This document shows positions 1-11,090 of a DNA stretch of 64,000 nt, piece by piece. The notes below the pieces were generated by a model. That model was not told where the DNA came from and ran no database searches. It worked only from the letters and a program-made list of their open reading frames with translations. Each line of letters opens with the position of its first letter. Position 1 is the stretch's first letter. Origin of the DNA: Thelonectria olida (Eukaryota > Ascomycota > Sordariomycetes > Hypocreales > Nectriaceae); the NCBI GenBank assembly GCA_020736575.1, contig JAGPYM010000041.1, positions 1 to 64,000 on the forward strand, in the 5' to 3' direction. Made by a program: the position numbers and the translations under genes.

Positions 1-1102
1 CGTTCTCGGTGGGATTTCTCAGAAGTTCGTAGTGGAAGTCTACCGAGTCGGCGCAAGACAGAGATGATGGCCTGCATGGTGCGTCCCCGGCGGGAAAGAG
101 TGGACTTGAGGTATGAGCCCAGTGTGACAAGCCGAAGCCTGGCTGGAACAATGATATATGACTGATGAAGCTGCGCGGGAGCTTCATGGCGGTCTTATCA
201 TCGCTCTCGTCATCTTCCTTCTTCGCGGCTAGGAATCTTGCGTCCGCCAAACTCATCTTTCCCAACTTCTGGACGTTCATCTTCATGGTAGCCGAGAAAA
301 GAACAGTAACCCTTCGTTCAGGGCAGCAACGTGAGAAGTGTTCCGTCCGGCAACGTATCCGAAACTTCGAATCTTCGCAGTGCTGTGTGCCTTCTTCAGA
401 TCCTCCTCAAAACCCAAGTCCATTAGGCGATCTCATTCATCCGGAATCACCCATCTGACAGTGCCGAGATTTGAGGGCTTTGGTGTTATCAATGTTGACT
501 CCCTTCCGTATGCGAGCCTTCTCAGCCTTCTTCGATTCGCCACAAGTGATGGCCTTAAGACACAAGCCATGGGAAAGGACTGATTAGCTGCACGAGAGCT
601 GCTTTTCGTACGGGTTTCTCAAGCTGGTGCTGAAGTACCCTGTGCCTGGATCTCAGGGTATTTAACCAAACGGAAATACTGGGCCGTGTTTGAATATGTA
701 GGCGAAGCTATAGGCGCATACTGACCTTGTTTCCGGCCGATTGGCATCGCCGCGCAGCGGGCCGTCAAAACTGAGGGAAGCATATGACTGCGCCATGAAG
801 GGACAATTAACCGGAACCTGGTGTACGGGAGACGGCCAGCAGAAACACATTGGTGGAGTCATGGAAGAGCTATACCAGTTGGAGGGCCGAAGCCTGTTTA
901 TGGTATTGTGGATTCTCTGACCCTAGATGGTTCGCGTCTTTCGGTTACACACGATTGCCTCGAGCTGCTGGCTGTGCGCGGCATGTAGCAAAATTTTACA
1001 AACCGGACAAGTGTCGTGCGTGATACTTGGAAGATGTGCCGCACGCACTTTCCTGCATTACCAGAGGAGAAAGGTGCTGGATCGTTCAGCGGAGTTCCCG
1101 CA
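1..1102. other. No recognisable gene
   Basis: Only short open frames with no recognisable domain and no fungal codon preference were seen. It may be decayed sequence or the flank of a gene outside the window. Confidence 0.4.
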
Positions 1103-1438
1103 TCAATCGTTTCGGCTTTTCATTTCTTGGAAGTCCAGGCTGGAATTGCTTGGTCGAAGTTTTCGACTGAGAAGGACGTCTAGCAACCTCCAGATTATCC
1201 GGATGGACGCCCGCCCGTTCGCGTTCCAGTTGCCTTGATAAATACCTGTGGCTTCTGTTAATTGTTGAGTGGAGAAAAATAGGATGAGCCCATTGGCGTG
1301 CAAGGAGAAACGGACCAAGAAGATAATTCTGACTGTTAGGGCTATGACGAACACGGCGCTGAACAAGATGAGCAGCGAAAGATATTCCAGCTGTGCAGGT
1401 GAGACTCCCTCGTCCGGAGCAGTGGTGTCGGTGCTCAT
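1103..1438 (-). CDS. Hypothetical small membrane protein
   Basis: The 111-residue frame starts with a polar stretch followed by one clear hydrophobic segment at about residues 19-43 (LLILFSAVFVIALTVRIIFL), so a single-pass membrane protein with the N-terminus outside or in the lumen is possible. The C-terminal half is basic and has no domain I recognise. It could be the first exon of a larger membrane protein, since the hydrophobic stretch is followed by a second weakly hydrophobic run. It lies alone between unannotated sequence and a Fot1-like transposon remnant. Existence as a gene is uncertain. Confidence 0.25.
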   Translation of the reverse strand: MSTDTTAPDEGVSPAQLEYLSLLILFSAVFVIALTVRIIFLVRFSLHANGLILFFSTQQLTEATGIYQGNWNANGRASIRIIWRLLDVLLSRKLRPSNSSLDFQEMKSRND

Positions 1439-2214
1439 GTTAACAGCTAATTATCGATAAATTCTCCATAGTTCATTGAATGGGGACTGTTGTTTTGGCA
1501 TTTCCGTTATGCAGCGTGCAAGGAGATTGAGAATTCCGCAGGGCCCTCTTTATGGTTTTTGAGCATCGGGCAGAGGCGGTGGGAAGGAGATGGCAGTGGA
1601 CTGACATTCCCAGCCTAGTCGTAGCGTCGATAGGCCAATGGCAACCCTGAAGCTGACATGCCAATGACGCTGAGCAGACGTCTCCGTCGCCGACTCGTTC
1701 TGTGAGTGCACTCGCCCTCCCCTAGTCCCGTCTAGGTCGGACACTTTGCCTTGTCCTCGCCAGAAACTCCCAGGGCGACAAGAGAAAACTTAAGATACTA
1801 TACTCATAGAGTATCCTTGCATCACGTTACTGAACAGAAATTGCCATAAGTTTTCGTGGTTCTTCCACACCATCACCATCTCTAGCCCACGATTCCTCTC
1901 GACCATGGAGAAGGAGCCCTCAAGGAAACATTCGCCTTCCCGCGGTTCCAGCAGAAGACAAGATAGTAGGCATGTGCTCAAGTAGTCGAAGCCGGGTCCT
2001 GGCTGTATTTCTCAAAAGCAGCAAGACATTGATCGTTTGTTCACTGAGAAACGAAGACTAAGTGATACTACACCTAGATAACTAGGCGGAAAACGACATA
2101 CACTAACGTGGTTTAAGCGAGCGGCGGCTTTTCCACCACACCTGTCATGATTGAGCTCAATCGCAGCACCACGACGGCTATAATTACTCAAATCTAGTAG
2201 GAAGTATGTACATA
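1439..2214. other. No recognisable gene
   Basis: There is no supported coding region. The last 110 bases may belong to the 3' end of the adjoining Fot1-like element, but no terminal inverted repeat could be paired. Confidence 0.4.
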
Positions 2215-3165
2215 GATCACCTCTTCATTTTTCTCACACGTCCATGAGTTGTGCCCGGGCTTGCCGCACTTGCCACAGCTCCGCGAACCCACTCCGGTTT
2301 TCCTCCGGCGACCACCATTTGTCACTCATTTTCTTCTCCAACTTCTTATTAAAATCCTTCCGGGATATCATGTCTTGCTAGGTTAAATAGAAAGTATTCC
2401 CCTAAGTTGTAGCTTTGTTCATTTAGTCCCGCGCCGTCTGCTTAATGCCTCACTGGCCCTTCGTAGTGAACAGACTTGATCGCTCAGAAGGGTAACCGAG
2501 TGCGCTAATGCTTGTGTCCCTTTCGCAAGGTAGTCGACAGCTTCATAAATCGGTGTTGGCGAGCTGCTCTGATGCTTGGAAATGCGAATTTTAATCAGAG
2601 TAGACTGCAAAACGACCTCTGCTGGATTTTGAGGCGTTTGGGAGACCCGGGGCCTGAGGTTCTGTCCGGAGGTGTTGGAGTCCGTATCTTGATATCTAGC
2701 TTCGACAAGACTATCTCCGGGTCCCAGGGCACCAAACCTGATGCCCTGAGTCCTGCTTTGATATTCGCTTCCCCATGTAGGCAAAGAAGGCTGTTTTGAA
2801 CGCAATAAGGAAGTCGACCTTGGTCACGTGGTTAACGTGAGACTTGACCAGCTCCTCAATCTGACCACTATATGCCCGCTTCAGAGGACTAAAGCACCCA
2901 ATGTCCAGTGGCTGGAGAAGATGTGATGAGTGAGGAGGTATGGAGATCGTGACGATGCTCTTGTCCCTGCAGAACTGGTCGAACTCGGCTGAGCGATGAC
3001 TTGCATGTCCCGTTGATCACTAACATGCGATAGACGCCTCTTGCGATAAGAGGTATGCTTATCAAAATGCAGAATCCGCTCCAGGCCTGTCTCGTTGTTT
3101 GTCCAGCCGTCCTCCGTAGGTTTAATGACAATGAAATCGCAAATGGCAACCTGCGGAACTTGGGA
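2215..3165 (-). pseudogene. Fot1/pogo-type transposase remnant (C-terminal part)
   Basis: Reading the minus strand and allowing frame changes gives the C-terminal half of a Fot1/pogo (Tc1-mariner superfamily) DDE transposase. Seen in order are a DGWTNNETGLE block near 3110, a decayed VINGH-type block, an IPPHSSHLLQPLDIGCFSPL block near 2900 (the conserved region holding the second catalytic Asp), then the coiled tail with SSPTPIYEAVDYLAKGTQ near 2540. Past an in-frame stop at about 2419, the same frame continues through at least three more stops to a CGKCGKPGHNSWTC zinc knuckle near 2270, as found at the tail of fungal pogo transposases. The N-terminal HTH/CENP-B region is missing. The fragment joins the kinase remnant directly at about 3165. 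It is clearly inactive. Confidence 0.75.
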
Positions 3166-3930
3166 AACAACTCGATTGGGCCAAATCCCTTCTGCTGACG
3201 GCGGTCTTTAAGATATCGTGCGTAGGATACATCCTCGCCTTTCTTTGCGGTACGCCAGACGGAGCACCCTGTGACCACGGCTATGTAGATAATGCCGCAA
3301 GCCCAGACATCCACTGCATAACCCGTCAAACTCATCCTCGGTATACTCCTCGGGAGCGATGCATGGGCCTGAGCCGCGGATTCCGGGCACCATTTGAACG
3401 TCTTTCTCCCAGGCTAGCCGGACACACTCCCTGTTGCTGAAGTCGCTGATATTTAGCAAGCCATTGCCAGCGAGTAGTAGGTTCTCGAGTTTAAGGTCAA
3501 GATGCGCTACGCCCATCTCGTGTATGTACTCAACACCGCCCATCGTCTGTTTGAAGAAGCAGTCCGCCTCCTGCCACTTCAATTTGCCCACCGAATGCAC
3601 CAAGCCATGCAAGTCGCCACCGATGCAGAACTCCATCACCTCGCAGTAGTCGCCCTTCCTATCCTTGAGAAAGTTGAGCGTGCATACTAGATTTGGATGT
3701 AACAACGCGCTTGAGACACAGAGCTCAGTCATCAACTGTCTAATGTAGTCTGTTCTGTCCCCCCGGCTGTCGCTGGAACTTCTTGACCGCGTATCCCCCG
3801 CTCCATTCTCCCTTTTCTTGCGCGAGATGTACATGTACGGAACGTCCCACGGCCAACTACTTCCTAGCACTTGCCGTATATTTCTACCAATGTTACTTAC
3901 GAGTCGCGCCTGCCTTCGTCCTCGGACGTA
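3166..3930 (-). pseudogene. HAL/NPR1-type Ser/Thr protein kinase pseudogene
   Basis: The minus strand encodes most of a fungal HAL4/HAL5-like kinase domain, a family that regulates plasma-membrane transporters. A glycine-loop relic (KYGKC, stop, EVVGRGTF) lies near 3870-3900. The next motifs are a YAVKKF lysine motif in another frame, HLDLKLENLL (catalytic loop, normally HRDLKxxN) near 3500 and DFS in place of DFG near 3440. CIAPEEY near 3360 precedes a frame change to YAVDVWACGIIY at about 3310, and the family-typical KGFGPIE lies at 3180. At least two frameshifts, an in-frame TAG, HLD in place of HRD and loss of the Gly in DFG make it non-functional. The C-terminus is replaced by transposase sequence. 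Confidence 0.75.
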
Positions 3931-4072
3931 AGCTATGCCTTCTTTTGTTTGTTGGAGTTGGCCTTATTCAATACCGTCAACGGCATGCACGCCTGCCCTC
4001 GCCACTTGCTCAATAGATTGCTCCACTTCCTAGATGCCCACCGCTGGGAGTGGTTGGACTCTTGGTGCTCAT
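3931..4072 (-). other. Possible upstream part of the kinase pseudogene
   Basis: This stretch lies directly 5' of the kinase remnant on its strand and would hold its N-terminal region, but no domain can be read. A donor-like GTAAGT on the minus strand near 3900 suggests an intron. It ends at the solo LTR. Confidence 0.25.
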
Positions 4073-4210
4073 TGTTGAGATCCGTGGTTTAACGGATCAA
4101 CGGCTATTCCGATCCATTGGTGGTTGGGATGTGGATGTCTTCTTGTCAATAGCTTCCGCTGGTTAGCGCTAGTTTTCTTCTTCAATTAATATAATATGCT
4201 CATTTCAACA
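4073..4210. mobile_element. Solo LTR, 138 bp, family 1
   Basis: The element begins TGTTGAGATCC and ends CTCATTTCAACA, giving the TG...CA ends of an LTR, with TGTTGA/TCAACA as short inverted ends. It is flanked by perfect 5-bp duplications CTCAT (4068-4072 and 4211-4215). A second copy with high identity lies at 34711-34851. No internal retrotransposon sequence adjoins, so it is a solo LTR left by LTR-LTR recombination. The 5-bp duplication and short length fit a copia-type element. Confidence 0.88.
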
Positions 4211-4215
4211 CTCAT

Positions 4216-5584
4216 GGCCGCCTTGCAGCTCTGATAGGACGGCAAATCTCTGTAGCGGCATATCCCAACCGCTTGGGGACGAAAACACAGGCCGCTTCTT
4301 CGGGTTCTTGTCGGCAGTCAAGGTGATCGAATATGTCTTGGTGACTCCAACCGTAATTGCTGCTGGCGAGGGTAAGCTGCTTCCTTAACGCAGAATTAAC
4401 CACCAGTAACCGGTCACTTGTTACGCCGAGATGTGGGCAGAATAGCGTGCTTCCTAGGGAATACCCAACTTAGTCGTTCCCCAATGGAAGACTTCACAGC
4501 TCAAGAGGCTAACTGCCAAGAGCTTCGCCAAGATGACCCGTCTTCTAGCATGGCCTTAGTCCTTGATTTGCCGTTGATAGCTCCGATGGCTGCCATGGGC
4601 TTATCAAGTGATGAGAGTCCTTTATCATGTGTCCACGCACAGTGACACCTCCTAGCAATAGCGCGTGACAAATAGGAGACAAAGGTTGACGTCAAGGGCT
4701 ATCAGAAGGGTGATAGGGGAACACAAAGTTGCCGAAAAGTCCATTTGGTGACGAAGTGGGGGTGAGACACTGCAGTGACGAAGGGCAGGAGGGCCGAACC
4801 CCGCACTGCCTTATTGGTCAACGTAACGGTCGAGACCATTTCGTTGTGGCGACAAGATCAAACTTCACAAGAGGTCCTGCAGCCGGGGGTTCTTATATGA
4901 TCACACGACGAGCAATGGATATGGATCGTGATGTGTCTAGGAAATCCTTCTATACTGACGTAGCCTGCGTATAATTGTTCCATAAATTGGGGTGTGCGTA
5001 TTGTGTGTTGTGTGTTGTCTCAGAGACTTTTCCATGACGACACGTACGTCCTCCATCCTTTTACAGTATATTCGAACCGATGTGCCAGCTTCCCCTCTAG
5101 GGCCCTTCGTATGACCAAACGCAGGGCAATATCACCATTAAGACGTCGTGCACACTGCAAATGTGCGACAAGTCCCCACCACTCCTCTAGCTTACCTGAC
5201 CCTTGCTACCAACACCTCTAGTTAGCATGTTCACGACTCGACTACACGCGCATCTTTCCCCAATTTTTATTATTATGTCGGCCTTTGCGTCGTAATACTG
5301 TCGCTCGTCGTCCTCACTCGCTCAGAAACCAACTACTCAGCGCCTGCTACGCATACTCTATGTATGTCCCGTCGCCAACGCGTCCATTAACGGCTTCTTG
5401 GGGATACCGCCCTCCTCATCCTGCTTGCGCCGCGACGCCAGCCATAAACTCCTGTACGCTCACCAACGACCACCAAAAGTGAAGACCACGGGATCATCCG
5501 GCTCAAAGACATCTTCCCCCACCACGCTGACAGCATTCGGGTAACGCTGCCGTCCTGGTACGGCATAGCTTCTTCCATCTCGAT
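4216..5584. other. Gene-poor stretch upstream of the CP2 factor
   Basis: No domain-bearing frame was found. The last several hundred bases should hold the promoter of the CP2-family gene. Pyrimidine-rich segments occur near 5190-5330 and 5440-5480, but no specific site can be assigned. Confidence 0.35.
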
Positions 5585-8235
5585 ATGTTCCGTCAAAGGT
5601 GAGCAAAAAAAGTCTGGTTATTTACGCATGCGCGCGACTTCAAGCACATCCCACTCCAAACCCCTCTCCGATCTTGCAAGGCTTTACTCCGCTCAAGATC
5701 TAGCATGCCAATTACATTTCTCCGCTTAGAAGGAGCTCGCAGAAGCCCGGGGATGACCTGCTAGCCAACGTTCGACAGCAATTCCCCGAAGTCGCAGCGG
5801 TTAGCTTCTCGGCCGCTACCGAGAATCCCCTCATACCCCCGGGGCCGCTGCCTGAGAGGTACGTCTCTAATTCCCACCTTATATATCGCAACGCGATCAC
5901 CTCATGCCTCCCCCCATCTCTCCTTTGGGACATCGCGGCTGGTTTCCATTGCCGGCGCGGAATTGCTGGACAACCTTGCTGATTGAAGTCCTCCTCCCAC
6001 AGGCCCCAAGACATTGGCCGAGGTGCCTTTTGCGACCAAGACCCAACCCCTCGGGCTATGAATGAGCCGTGGAGGTTTACACCTTCTCTCTTAGATCCTA
6101 ATTCAATCTCCTTTGCCAGTTTTGCGAATGCACCTCCCGGCTACTACACGCCAAGTCCAGGCGGCACCAATACGCTCTTCCATCCAGAGGCTGGCGACCT
6201 ACACACCCTCACGATGGGCTTGGGTATGGGCCTCGGGACGCCATTGTCCATGCCGACTCTGGGAGATGTAATGCAACCGAGACCAGTCCACACAGCAATG
6301 GAAATGACGGGATTCCAGACTTCGCAACCTCATCAGTTCCACCATTGTAACCCCTTCATCCAGCCCCCCCCGCCTCAACAGGCTTTTGCGCCGTCCACTT
6401 TCGTGCACCAGGACACCTGCTACGAGACCATGGACCAAGACGACTCGCCGATGGATTTGGACCCTTCTGAAGAGCGAATGCCTTCCATTGGCGCTGCGCG
6501 TCCAAAATCAACCTCCATGGTTGGCCTCAAGACGAGCCAGTTCCCTGGAGGACAGATGACCCATCAATTGCCTCCTTCGGCGGAAAAGTTTCGGTTCCAC
6601 TGCACCCTCAATGCGCCCACTGTTATGATCAAGCATGCAGACGAAATCCCTGGCACCTACCTCAATATAGGAAAGGCCTATTCTCTATCCGTTACTGACG
6701 CCAACGCGACGATGCCGGTTTCCCCGGGCACCAAATATCGCACATTTTTTCGTATATCATTTGAAGACGATCAGCAGCGGCAACAGCCAGGTGTTTACTG
6801 GGGTCTTTGGCAAAAAAATAGAGGGGCTAATGAGGCGCATCAGAGAGGCGGAAAGTTGCAGGCTGTTGAATATGTGGATGCAGGACAACCTGCGGATTGG
6901 GACGATGACGATAAGAGAACCCATGTGAAGCTGGAGTCTTCCTCATTTGATGGTTTCTCTGTCATATGGACGCCAGGCATCAACGGTCCTCCTGCGGTCA
7001 ATATCGCAGTTCGCTTCAACGTCCTGTCCACGGACTTCAGCGATTCGAAAGGTGTCAAGGGCATGCCAGCCAGACTCTGCGCGAAAACGAACCGCATCCC
7101 CTGCGATACGTCCCAACGTGGGTCTAACTCGAACCCCGAGATTTGCTTCTGCAAGGTTAAGCTCTTCCGCGATCACGGGGCCGAACGAAAGCTCTCCAAC
7201 GATGTTGCGCACGTGAAGAAGTCCATCGACAAGCTTGAGCGGCGGATTGCTCAGGCGGAGAGTGGACTGAGGGATTTCGGTAAGCGGAAGCGTTCAAGTG
7301 GCGCCGCAAAGGTTGGAGGCACCCAACGGCGAAGCAGGATGCAAAAACATAAGCGGACATGGCCTATATCTTCGGTCAGCTCTACCGATGGAGGCAATAG
7401 CGCAAGGGTTTCTATGGAAGAGGACTTGCCATTTCAGCTCCAGACTCTACAGGACATGTTCACCAGCACACGCTCAGTCAGTGTCCTATATCTCAGGGGC
7501 GAGGAGCTCGATGACCCAGACCTGCATCCTGTACCGCTTCTCGGTGCTGCTTCCCCGCTGACAAGGTCAGAAGGTTGCGATGGGCCAAACTGGCAAGCCA
7601 GGAGTGGACGACGCTCCGTCGCGGGCTTCATGATATCCCCCTCACCCAGTTCGCTTTCACTGGTGCCACAATCTTCTGGCATCTGCCCTGGTGGTCAATG
7701 GCAGGGCTTCGACTCGCTTGGAGCCGGCGATGTGTCTCGCAAGGGCTCTGAGGCACCGACCAGAATCAGCAAGACAGATAATGACGGTATCCTCAGCGGT
7801 TGGATCGAGGCTCTTGGCGTCGACCCATCGTATCGACCTCCTCAGGCAAGGTGCCCAAAGCCGGTTGCTTGCTTTTCTATCCTGCGCCATAACCAGGAAA
7901 CTGTTGGCAAGCCAGAGTATCATCGGGCGATCTACTTGCTGCAACGGACGCTTAAGGAGTTGAACGACCGAATCGCAGCCAAGTGGGGTCTCGACCCATT
8001 TAGGATTCTGCGGACCGTCCACTCCATTCATGGAGGCCTGGAAGTGGAAATGGACGATGATATTGTGCGAGAGTTGAGGAATGGCCAGGATATGACCCTA
8101 GAGATCGATGAAGTCGTCAAGCAACCCGCGGGAGTGAAGCGAGAGTGGGAGATGGCTGCCGATTCGATCGGCGATGCCCCTAATCCTGCAATGGACAAGC
8201 CAACGAGCGGATTTGTTCTTCGACTCACATTCTAA
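5585..8235 (+). CDS. CP2/grainyhead-family transcription factor
   Basis: A long frame (5983-8235 in one piece) encodes a fungal CP2/grainyhead-like DNA-binding factor that acts in the nucleus. The N-terminus has RFTPSLLDPNS and PPGYYTPSPGGTNTL, typical of fungal members. The CP2 domain runs from about residue 200 (FHCTLNAPTVM) through TKYRTFFRISFEDD, VYWGLWQKNRG, FDGFSVIWTPGINGPP and EICFCKVKLFRDHGAERKL to about 410. A basic helical stretch follows. The C-terminus (TVGKPEYHRAIYLLQRTLKE onward) is the ubiquitin-like dimerisation region. A consensus acceptor ends at 6002 with a CTGAT branch point, and a short upstream exon 5585-5598 (ATGTTCCGTCAAAG followed by GTGAGC) splices in frame to give MFRQRPQDIG. 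I therefore prefer that start, with intron 5599-6002. ATG at 5983 or 6058 are alternatives. No breaks are visible, so the gene looks intact. Confidence 0.88.
5599..6002 (+). other. Probable first intron of the CP2-family gene
   Basis: The donor AAAG|GTGAGC and acceptor TCCCACAG|GCC bound a 404-bp intron, long for fungi. TTGCTGATTG, about 25 bases before the acceptor, is a good branch point. Splicing restores one open frame (AG|G = Arg). This is inferred from sequence only. Confidence 0.6.
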
Positions 8236-8859
8236 TCATGTTCTTTTGTTCTGTTCTTAGAATATACCCCTTGTGGTGTGATGGATTGCAGCATGTGATG
8301 GCTTGGGGCTAGACAGTGAATCGTACTGTTCTGCTTGTGGTTCCCCGGCCTGTCACTAGGTCGGGCTCATGATCACACGCATACACGGAAATGAGATTGT
8401 TGACTGTCGGGGTGTTGACAATTCTCTTCAAAGAGGATACCACTGGTTTTCTTGTGAACATTTATTGAGAAGGAGGAGGGGAGGACGTGGGTTTGACTTA
8501 GGTTCGATTCTATTCCGTTGGTGCCACGCTTTGTGGGTCGAGAGGATTACGAAGTCGCCATCACTACACGAACGAAAGAGAGTATCACTATGTGGACGAC
8601 AGGGAACGGCAGGACGCGCTCTGGGGCGAATTCTCCATAGTCAAGCTGTGCACGAATGGCCGCATGTCCTGGCTGACAACTGTTCAAGAGCATATTGGAT
8701 CACTGTGGTAGGTTTATTCGACCGAATAAATACTGCAACGACTAGATACCCTACGAGCGATAGATGATCCGGTCTATCATCCCCTTTTCCGACTGGACCC
8801 GTTCAGCTCACCACCAACCAGTACTATTTATTCATCGTCGACAGAATGAGGCGACACGG
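8236..8859. other. 3' region of the CP2 gene and intergenic DNA
   Basis: No gene is supported. The segment ends where similarity to Tad1-like LINE protein starts. The sequence around 8760-8860 reads open into the LINE frame but has no recognised homology. Confidence 0.4.
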
Positions 8860-10044
8860 CTCAACAACACCACCTTACCTGACCTCAAATACCGAAGCGT
8901 GGCACTATTGACGAGCAACAGAGCTGCCGTGCTCACGATCCGAAATCCTCGTCAGCAATCCGGCCAAGAGTATGTTGGGTGCATATATGACCCCATCGAT
9001 GCATTGAAGGTCAAGGGCAATATGGTAGCTGTCATATGGATGCCCACCAGCGCTGAACACAAGCTCCTGAAGATTGCTAAAGAAGAGGCGCGGAGTGCAA
9101 CCCGAGACGGTGCCATCCCAGCCCTGAAGTTCCCCAGAATGCGATCGACGACCCTTAACATGGCTCGATTGAGTCAGCGTACTAGCAAACACCTACCAGA
9201 CAATGTCGGGAAGTTTTCGATGAGAGTCGATGCTGCACTCCCAGGCCAGCACACTCGACTACTATACGATAGCTTGTCACGGAGAGAAGCCAGCGTGCTA
9301 TCACAGCTCAGGACAGGCATGGCCAGATTGAATGGATACCTCTTTCGGATCAAAGTAGCAGCATCGCAGCAATGCGCATGTGGACAAGCGACAGAGACAG
9401 TTGAGCACTTTCTCTTCCGATGCAGAACATGGACAGCGCACCGAACCGAAATGCTGCAGTGCACCGAGACACTACGAGGAAATCTCTCGTTCTACCTAGG
9501 AGGGAAGTCACCAACAGATAACGCGAAATGGGCGCCAAATATGCATGCAGTCCACGCAACTATACGATTTGCAATAGCCACAGGTCGTCTCGACACACAA
9601 TATTGAAGCCAGATTGCAAAATTTCACCTACTCATTCTTACTAACCCACTCACACCCTATACCAAACACCCCGTGCCATGAAAGCGGACATCGCTTCAGC
9701 CGCCGTAGATAGGACACTGAACACTTGAAGAATAGCCTTCAAGCTAGTTCGCTGATAACGCTACTAAACCACGGGAAAACGCAGAGAGCAACGGAGCAGA
9801 AAGGAAAGCACAATTAAGGAACAGATGCAGTATGGGCTTCAGGAGACAGGTTATAATTCGGACAATACAAGGCAAGGCACAGTATGGGTTTGAGGAAATG
9901 CGGACACAACTTGGGCAGTGTATGGCACGGCATGGGCTTGAGGAGACAAGGACAAAATTGGGCAATGTATGCATGCATTAGTAATCAGTGCCCTTTCGGC
10001 CAAAAAGCCGCCGGGCGTAATAAATTGTATTGTATTGTATTGTA
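8860..10044 (+). mobile_element. 5'-truncated Tad1-like LINE copy (plus strand)
   Basis: The copy keeps the last third of ORF2 and the 3' UTR. The coding part ends at 9606 and holds a decayed RNase H region (YRSVALLTSNRAAVLTI ... VIWMPTSAEH), then LPDNVGKFSMRVDAALPGQH and the C-terminal Cys-His cluster CACGQATETVEHFLFRC, ending GRLDTQY. The 3' UTR carries the shared module CTTCAGC...GAACACTTG...CCTTCAAG near 9694-9745. It terminates in GGGCGTAATAAATTG followed by an ATTGT repeat at 10015-10044. No target duplication was found. It meets a convergent minus-strand LINE fragment directly at 10045. Confidence 0.8.
9694..9746 (+). repeat. LINE 3' UTR module (copy 1)
   Basis: This is a diverged copy of the roughly 60-bp block GCTTCAGCTGCTGAG...GATGCTGAACACTTGG...CCTTCAAGCAGGCC found in the 3' UTR of most LINE copies in this window. 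Confidence 0.6.
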
Positions 10045-10733
10045 CCATACACTCTGCTTTGGTAGCTCTCTGCGCTGCTGCCTTGGCCATCGGTCCCAAT
10101 GCAAAACCTTCGGCCTTAGCCGTCTCTGAGCGACGCATCCAAGAGAGCCAACCGGCCAGAGTCGTCTCCACACCATCGCCGGGAGGCCATCTTCGCCGGG
10201 TGCTTTCCACGGTGTTGCTGCCATGACCTTTTCCTCGATTTCTTCCAGGGTCAAGCCCGGCATGGGCACCGCTTTCCGCTGTGGCCGCACTCCTTCATCT
10301 TCGATTTTCGCTGGCAAGGGAGGAAAGAAAGTGCTGAGCAGCTCCTCGGTTTGTTCTGCCTTGTCTTTGGTCATGAATCCATCTCCCCTCTTTAAGGGTG
10401 GCACGTTGTCGCCCATGGTGTCCTTGCTAGGTTCGAGATACTTGGCTGCCTTCCAGATATTGACATCTTCGGCCAGGAAGTCGTCCCAATTTGCTTTCTT
10501 CTGGTTCCGTATGGCGTTGTGGTACTCCTTGGCTGCTTCCTTGGCTCTTCGTTCCAGGTCTGGTCGCGATTGACCTGCTCGCCGTTGCGCCCTCGCTTGG
10601 TTCTGCCAGAACGTTTATGCCCGCCGCAGTCGTGTTAGGTCCTTTGTCCACCAGCGTTTCGCGTACGGTGGAGGTTATGCTCGAGGCGTCAGCTCGTGGG
10701 TTGCCTCTAGGACGACTCGCATCAGCTGGTCCG
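10045..10733 (-). mobile_element. Tad1-like LINE fragment, N-terminal RT region (minus strand)
   Basis: The minus strand reads the linker and start of a reverse transcriptase. It has a VVLEATHELTP block at 10680-10730, a WDDFLAE/NIWKAAKYLEP-type region, PPLKRGDGFMTKDKAEQTEEL at 10360-10400 and WKAPGEDGLPAMVWRRLWP near 10190. These match the corresponding part of the larger LINE at 15450-16030. The reading is in more than one frame. It stops after LWP at about 10165; the last 120 bases are of unknown origin. On its 5' side it is fused at about 10733 to the C-terminal part of the other LINE, so the junction is chimeric. Confidence 0.7.
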
Positions 10734-11082
10734 TCTGCGGAGCTGGGAGAGCATGTCTGCTTCGCGTCTCTTCAGTCCATCATACAGGGCGCGCGTGTGT
10801 GTACCTGGTAACGCTCTGTCGATTCGCTTCGCGTACTTTCCGACCCCATCGGGCAGGATCTTCTGCCGCTGTTGCTGTGCGATCGCTAGTCTCATCCGCG
10901 TGGAACGCGCTTGGTATGTTGGTTTCTCCGGTCTCTGTCTTCCTCGTGCGGCTCTTCGCGCTTCCGTCTTTGCCTCGCTACCCATCGGGAAGTCCTTGTC
11001 TCCGGCTGGTATCCACAGCGTTTTGACGATGTTGCCACTCTTCTGGAGTCGTTCGGCATGCCTATGGATCTCCTGGACGGTA

Positions 11083-11090
11083 CATTGTCC
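11083..11090. repeat. hAT target-site duplication, left
   Basis: CATTGTCC here matches 13759-13766 exactly, giving the 8-bp duplication expected of hAT insertion. Confidence 0.9.

Noticed and set aside
2889..3335. Single gene of 148 residues
   Set aside because: The frame joins kinase and transposase relics by chance; downstream it leaves the transposase frame.
8480..8530. GGTTCGATTC, a tRNA B-box-like word
   Set aside because: No A-box or acceptor stem could be folded around it. No tRNA or rRNA gene was found elsewhere either.
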